The notes beneath the pieces are model-generated. The model searched no databases. It was not told the DNA's origin and saw nothing but the letters and a program-made list of their open reading frames with translations. Made by a program: the position numbers and the translations under genes. Of a stretch of DNA of 64,000 bases, positions 59,611 to 64,000 are shown in pieces. This stretch comes from Amyloporia xantha (taxonomy: Eukaryota > Basidiomycota > Agaricomycetes > Polyporales > Adustoporiaceae). The DNA is taken from NCBI GenBank assembly GCA_036971615.1, contig JAYKKR010000004.1:1178001-1242000 (forward strand), written 5' to 3'. The stretch's first letter is position 1. Each line of letters opens with the position of its first letter.

Positions 59611-60411
59611 AGGGCACGCTTACTGTAGCGTCTACGTTTGTCTCCATCCTCCCTTCCCTCTCGTGGCTTGTTGCTCACGAACTTCGGCGCGCACGCTCAG
59701 AGTCAAAGCACGCGAAACCCGTATGTTCCCACACGCCATCTCGATGTTTCGCTGTGCACTGCTCGAGTCGACGACCGCTAGCAGAGACAGTCCACCTCAA
59801 ACGCGTGCAAACACGTCCGTCAGGCTGCGCTCGTTTCTGTGTCCGGCAGGTATGTACGTACTGCGTACAGCGTGCTATGGCTAACACTAATATGTATGGT
59901 AGTGTTGGAGTCGAGGCGGACGACAGCCCACGTCTCAGCCGTCTGAGCGTGTTCTCGTTCGGGGACATGCTAACAGACTCCTTGTCCGGCCGGCCGTACG
60001 GACAAAGCCTACGCAGCGCAGTCATCTACGACGGCCAATGCGCGTGCAGCTACGAGAGCCTGTCTGTCGTGCTGCGATCATTCAGGCCGATGTGGTATCT
60101 CGCAGGTATGTACGTGCTACCCTCGGCAGAATTTATGTGATATAATGAGTGCAGCGCAGCACCCACAACTCTTGCATCCGAGCTTCGGCTGCTGCATAGG
60201 GGACAAATCCAGCAGACACATTGACCGGCTTTCCGGTCCCCTATCTGCCGTCAATCATGCGCGCAGAACGATTCGACTCGACGACGTCGGCGCTCATGCA
60301 GCTCTACACTACAGTGTTGCCCGTTTGGTTCGAGATCGCGCGCGGTTGGCTACACTGAGATGCGTGGTAGGATATTGGCCCGGAGCAGTTCGCTGGGCGG
60401 GAGTGGGCTAG
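59611..60411 (+). other. spliced-looking transcription unit, coding status unclear (copy 2)
   Basis: Duplicate of 45387-46187 with both consensus introns retained and one substitution before the first intron (G to A, Arg to Gln in one frame). Confidence 0.35.
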
Positions 60412-60888
60412 GTTAAGTAATTGGTGCTATGTATGTACCGCCCGTTAGCATTGCTGAATATACAAGCACGGTCAGAACAAATGCATACTGATCGAGTCTG
60501 ATATACCGGACGCGTGTGCTGTCAGACGAACAGATGGCGCAGTGCTGGTGTGAGGCCCCGGGACGACCCGTCAGCGATACGAACGACCGACGTTCGCCAG
60601 GGTTGCGGGCGTTCTGCGTGCGAAGACATAAGCGCGGACGTGTCCGCCTGAGCTCACCCGTTGTGGACGACAACGAGCGAGAGGACGGGATGGTGAGGTC
60701 GGGCGGCGAACGTTCGACGTGCAGTCGTGAATGGCGCAGCAGCAAGCTCCCGCGGACGGTCAGCAGCGAGAACCTGTGGGGAGGGACAGTTCTGGTACCT
60801 ATATCGTCCATTAGAGATCCGTCATATCAACACAACCAAAGATAGCTACTTACCTTAGAGCTGATAGTGCACATACCATTTCGTGGGC

Positions 60889-61339
60889 TCAGCGCTGAGT
60901 GAATGATATGTCGGAGTGAGTTGACGCTGGACTGAGGACATTAACGGCATTTGAAGAGGGGGCGTCGGTAGCAACTTCACTGGAGCGTGCCGTCCGTTTT
61001 GCGGGTACACGCCGTTAGAGCCGACGCGAGATGATTAGGAAAGACATACCAGCAGTTGTTGGGACGAACCGGACACGATGAGCATCCGATCGGCTTGTCG
61101 GCGTCTGCAATGGGTGGGAGAGCCGAACGAGGGTGATAAGCAGAACGAATAGAACAGGGTCGGATAGACTTACCAGGACAAGAGCACGCTTCACCGGGGC
61201 GGACACAGCGAGCAGTACGAGCGAAAACGAATCGTGAGAGGGACAATGGGAGACCGTCGATTAGGGAGGGGAGACCTGAGGCAGTGGAGGACAACATGCA
61301 AAACAGAGGAGAGGAGAGGGGATACTGACCTTTGACCAT
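60889..61339 (-). CDS. small cysteine-rich protein (copy 2)
   Basis: Duplicate of 46665-47115 with the same three exons, TATA-like upstream sequence and seven-cysteine core. No differences noticed. Confidence 0.5.
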
Positions 61340-64000
61340 CCACAGTCCAGCTTATATCCCCCTCCTACCTTGCCTTGTCACACCATTCGGACCCCAACGT
61401 CCGGCGCAACCAGCAACCGGCTGGGTCTTGGAAGGACGCCAAGGATGGGGACGCATGTCCGCATCCCGTAGTACGCGAAATGAGGGAAAGAGCGAAGTTC
61501 GCCGTAGAACCATCTACGCGCGCGTCTCCAAGCGTCATTGATCAGATTACGAGCCTGCCGGTATCGCGCGCACGTTCGCCGTTCGCCATTCGCCGATGCG
61601 CTTGACGGAACGCTCGAGGAAGGTGGGTAGGAGGAAGGGATGTCCCGCGTCAGCGAATAACCTGCCGTTTTCGCTTCGTCCACCCAGTCCTGAACGGTCA
61701 CGTCTTCAGCGTAGTAGGGCCATATGTCCGGTCAGCACTTGCACGAGAGTGTGGAGAGAGACGAGCCCACTCACTGCGTACAGCACGCAAATCCTGACCG
61801 GTTGCGGTCTTCAACGGGTGGAATCTACCGTTACTGACAGCGCAGCTACTTGCTCCGCTCAGCGCGTCCGATCAGGCAGGGCTTCATGGCGGACCGCGAC
61901 ATCTCGGGATACCGTACTGAAGTTACGGAAGATCAGTAGGTAAATGTTCACACCAGTTACATCTTCCGTAATGGATCACCCGCACCAGACGCGCCTTTAC
62001 GCGCCTCGGAGGAAGTACCCGTTGTGCATGCCAAGGCATTACATTGGCCGTGGGACATACGGGCGGATGATGCCCATTGAATAGCATACCACCGCCGACG
62101 AGGACTGCACCCAACTGCACCCAGTTCAGCTACGTTCCGACAGGCTGGCGTTGCTGCTGCCCAGGTACACACTGGCAGCTCAAACAGCCGTCTAAAAGGA
62201 TAGAACAGTGAATAGCATGACCTAGGAGCTTCCAGTCCGAACAGACTGCCGAAGGATCTATCATGTACCTTCCGCAGAAGACGGTGCACAAAGCAAAAGG
62301 TACGTGGGGCCGTACAACGGGCTGACGGAGCGGCATCATGGTACCAACAGGTAATTGCGCCTCCCAAAGCACTGTCAGACCATCAGAAGGAGACAAATGC
62401 ATATGAATGTCCTGAAACACAGGGAAGCAGCCGCTCCAATCGAGACGATCGAGCGCTGACTCGGTACCGGATGTCACGCTAACATGTCGTGTGCATGCTC
62501 TCTCCTGGCTCTGTTGCATTTCTCGTCCAGATACCCGGTTGCCAAACGCACACAGCGTAGCAGTACGATAAGAATGTTGGCCTCTTCATTCATTTGTATA
62601 CCGGAACATACACAAGGCATCTAGTACATTTTCTACGGTTGAAGGGAGAGAATTATCAGTGGCTGAGAAGAGAGGACAGATCTAATGAAGTACGTACACC
62701 ACCGCACTTCCACATCGGCAGCAATTGGAAAATGACAGCTGAGGAGCGGACGTCCGACGACCACTTTCTCGGAGCCATGTAGTGGGACAGTACGCCGCCG
62801 CCGCAGGAAGATCCGTCGGCAGCTGAGGACCATCGAGATGCAGATGCTATGTCAACATTACGGCATATGAAAACGCCTTGTCGCCACGGCTCGAACATGA
62901 GATTATCCGAAAATAAATGTTAATGAACAACGTAAATGTGACGGTGGGGTACTCACTGAAGCGTGACATCTAAATGACTCGATATGGTAGCGAGTTAATT
63001 GCAGCTTGATCTGAGTAAAGGAGTCCCGAGCTTTCTGAGATGTCTAGCTTCGGAATGTACAGACAAATGTAAATAGTAAATGTTGTTCAAGTCGAACCTC
63101 CTGTAGAGTATGCAGCCTTACTATAACGGGACCGAGGATACCATCGAGGGGGTGTTCTCACACCGCAAATACAGATAAAATGGATGGTCTATGAGTGCGA
63201 GGTGAAGATTCAATGGAGTTGTCCGTGAACAGCATATAGCAGAAGTCCGAGCACGAGAAACTATACTTGCCCCAATAGTCGGATCACTGTGACGCCGGAG
63301 ATACACGGATGCTGGTAGTGTCAGAGAAGTGACAGCAACAATTACAATTACTGCAATCGATGTATGAGCGGACGATGGTATTCAGAAGGAGTCTACTTGG
63401 AGTAGACTTGAAAAATATGGTGACAGTAGATTGGACGTCGAAACTGTGGCTGCAGCACCTCACTGAGCGTCTATCCGTTATCTGACCGATCACTCCGAGT
63501 CTCCAGGAGTCTCCTCAGCCTCCCTGTCGAACGTTCAGAGTCCTCGCCGGTGTTCTTTCGATACACCACCGTTACTCCTGCCAGTGAATACTCCAGTATG
63601 AATGTATTAGTTCTTGCCCTTTCTGTCCTGTTTACTGATTGTCGAGAAGTCCACTGCTCATCCAATACTGACTTTAGATACCGCTACTAGTATGTTCATC
63701 TGTATTCAGTTTGACTTCGTCGGAATGCATGCAACAGGCTTGCAACAACTACCTCAGGTCAAGAACTCAAATGTTCATAATATATCACTCTACGTTGGCT
63801 TTTGAATTGATGTGCTACCGAGCAGGAGATCTCTATTGCTGGATTTGTCCGACTTGAAAGATGAGTTCTCCCATTCAAGGACAGATAAGATCGCAGCCAT
63901 GGGCACCGTAGCGGCGTATTGGCTATGTTACTGATTTGTGTGACGGAAACCCTAAATCAGGAGTAACAGACACAAACAATTGTATATCGGATAGTTCTGC
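61340..64000. other. rest of duplicated block copy 2, no confident gene
   Basis: Counterpart of 47116-49776, differing by one substitution near 62757. Nothing further recognised. Confidence 0.35.

Larger units (their letters stand above)
57131..64000 (+). repeat. ~6.9-kb direct duplication, copy 2 (runs off the window)
   Basis: Same sequence as 42905-49776 apart from about five single-base differences seen by eye. The preceding bases (GTTTGACGTCAC) differ from those before copy 1, so the left edge is a true junction. It continues beyond the right end of the window. Confidence 0.93.

Noticed and set aside
42905..64000. LTR retrotransposon with 6.9-kb LTRs
   Set aside because: Repeats are far too long, contain genes, and no gag, protease, reverse transcriptase or integrase is seen between them.

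Overview
The window is nuclear DNA of a filamentous basidiomycete, most likely an agaricomycete of polypore type. The evidence is dense 50-60 bp GT-AG introns, a PriA-like cysteine-rich protein, an F-box/LRR protein, a mushroom-type polytopic membrane protein, a fungal GFA-domain protein, and many short non-autonomous DNA transposons. No organelle, bacterial or viral genes, and no rRNA, tRNA or CRISPR, were recognised. Splice sites below were read by eye.

Left part (1-36.9 kb) is ordinary gene space. In order it holds a truncated P4-ATPase flippase (-), F-box/LRR protein (-), secreted type-B carboxylesterase (+), RNase P/MRP subunit Rpp1/Rpp30 (-), peroxin PEX19 (-), polytopic membrane protein (-), checkpoint kinase CHK1 (+), metacaspase (-), a Bud21/Utp16-like nucleolar protein (+), a 2,035-residue disordered protein (-), PriA-like protein (-) and a GFA-domain protein (-). 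Two genes carry apparent frameshifts: the esterase (one extra C near 10215) and RPP1 (a 5-bp duplication at 11485-11494). Transposons sit beside genes: a 0.73-kb palindrome at 2973-3699, and two inverted copies of a 1.4-kb element at 6017-7450 and 24042-25455. Each copy lies just upstream of a start codon.

Middle part (37-42.7 kb) is a cluster of non-autonomous elements with readable termini: a TAA-flanked Harbinger-like MITE, a 683-bp hAT-like element with an 8-bp target duplication, and a 1.6-kb hAT-like element with GGTTC-rich subterminal arrays and a perfect 50-bp palindrome. A four-helix membrane protein gene follows.

Right part (42.9-64 kb) is the strangest. A block of about 6.9 kb occurs twice in direct orientation (42905-49776 and 57131 to the window end), almost base-identical. 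It carries a CsbD-like stress protein gene, a small cysteine-rich protein gene and other spliced-looking units. Between the copies lie a degenerate ~316-bp tandem array (50.5-52.6 kb) and a 3.6-kb foldback element (52950-56551). The foldback is nested: terminal inverted repeats, then a G-rich array, an inner inverted repeat, an AT-rich centre, the inner repeat inverted, a C-rich array and the other terminal repeat. This is the best candidate for something undescribed.

The unique genes are housekeeping and secretory functions with no sign of a shared pathway or gene cluster.
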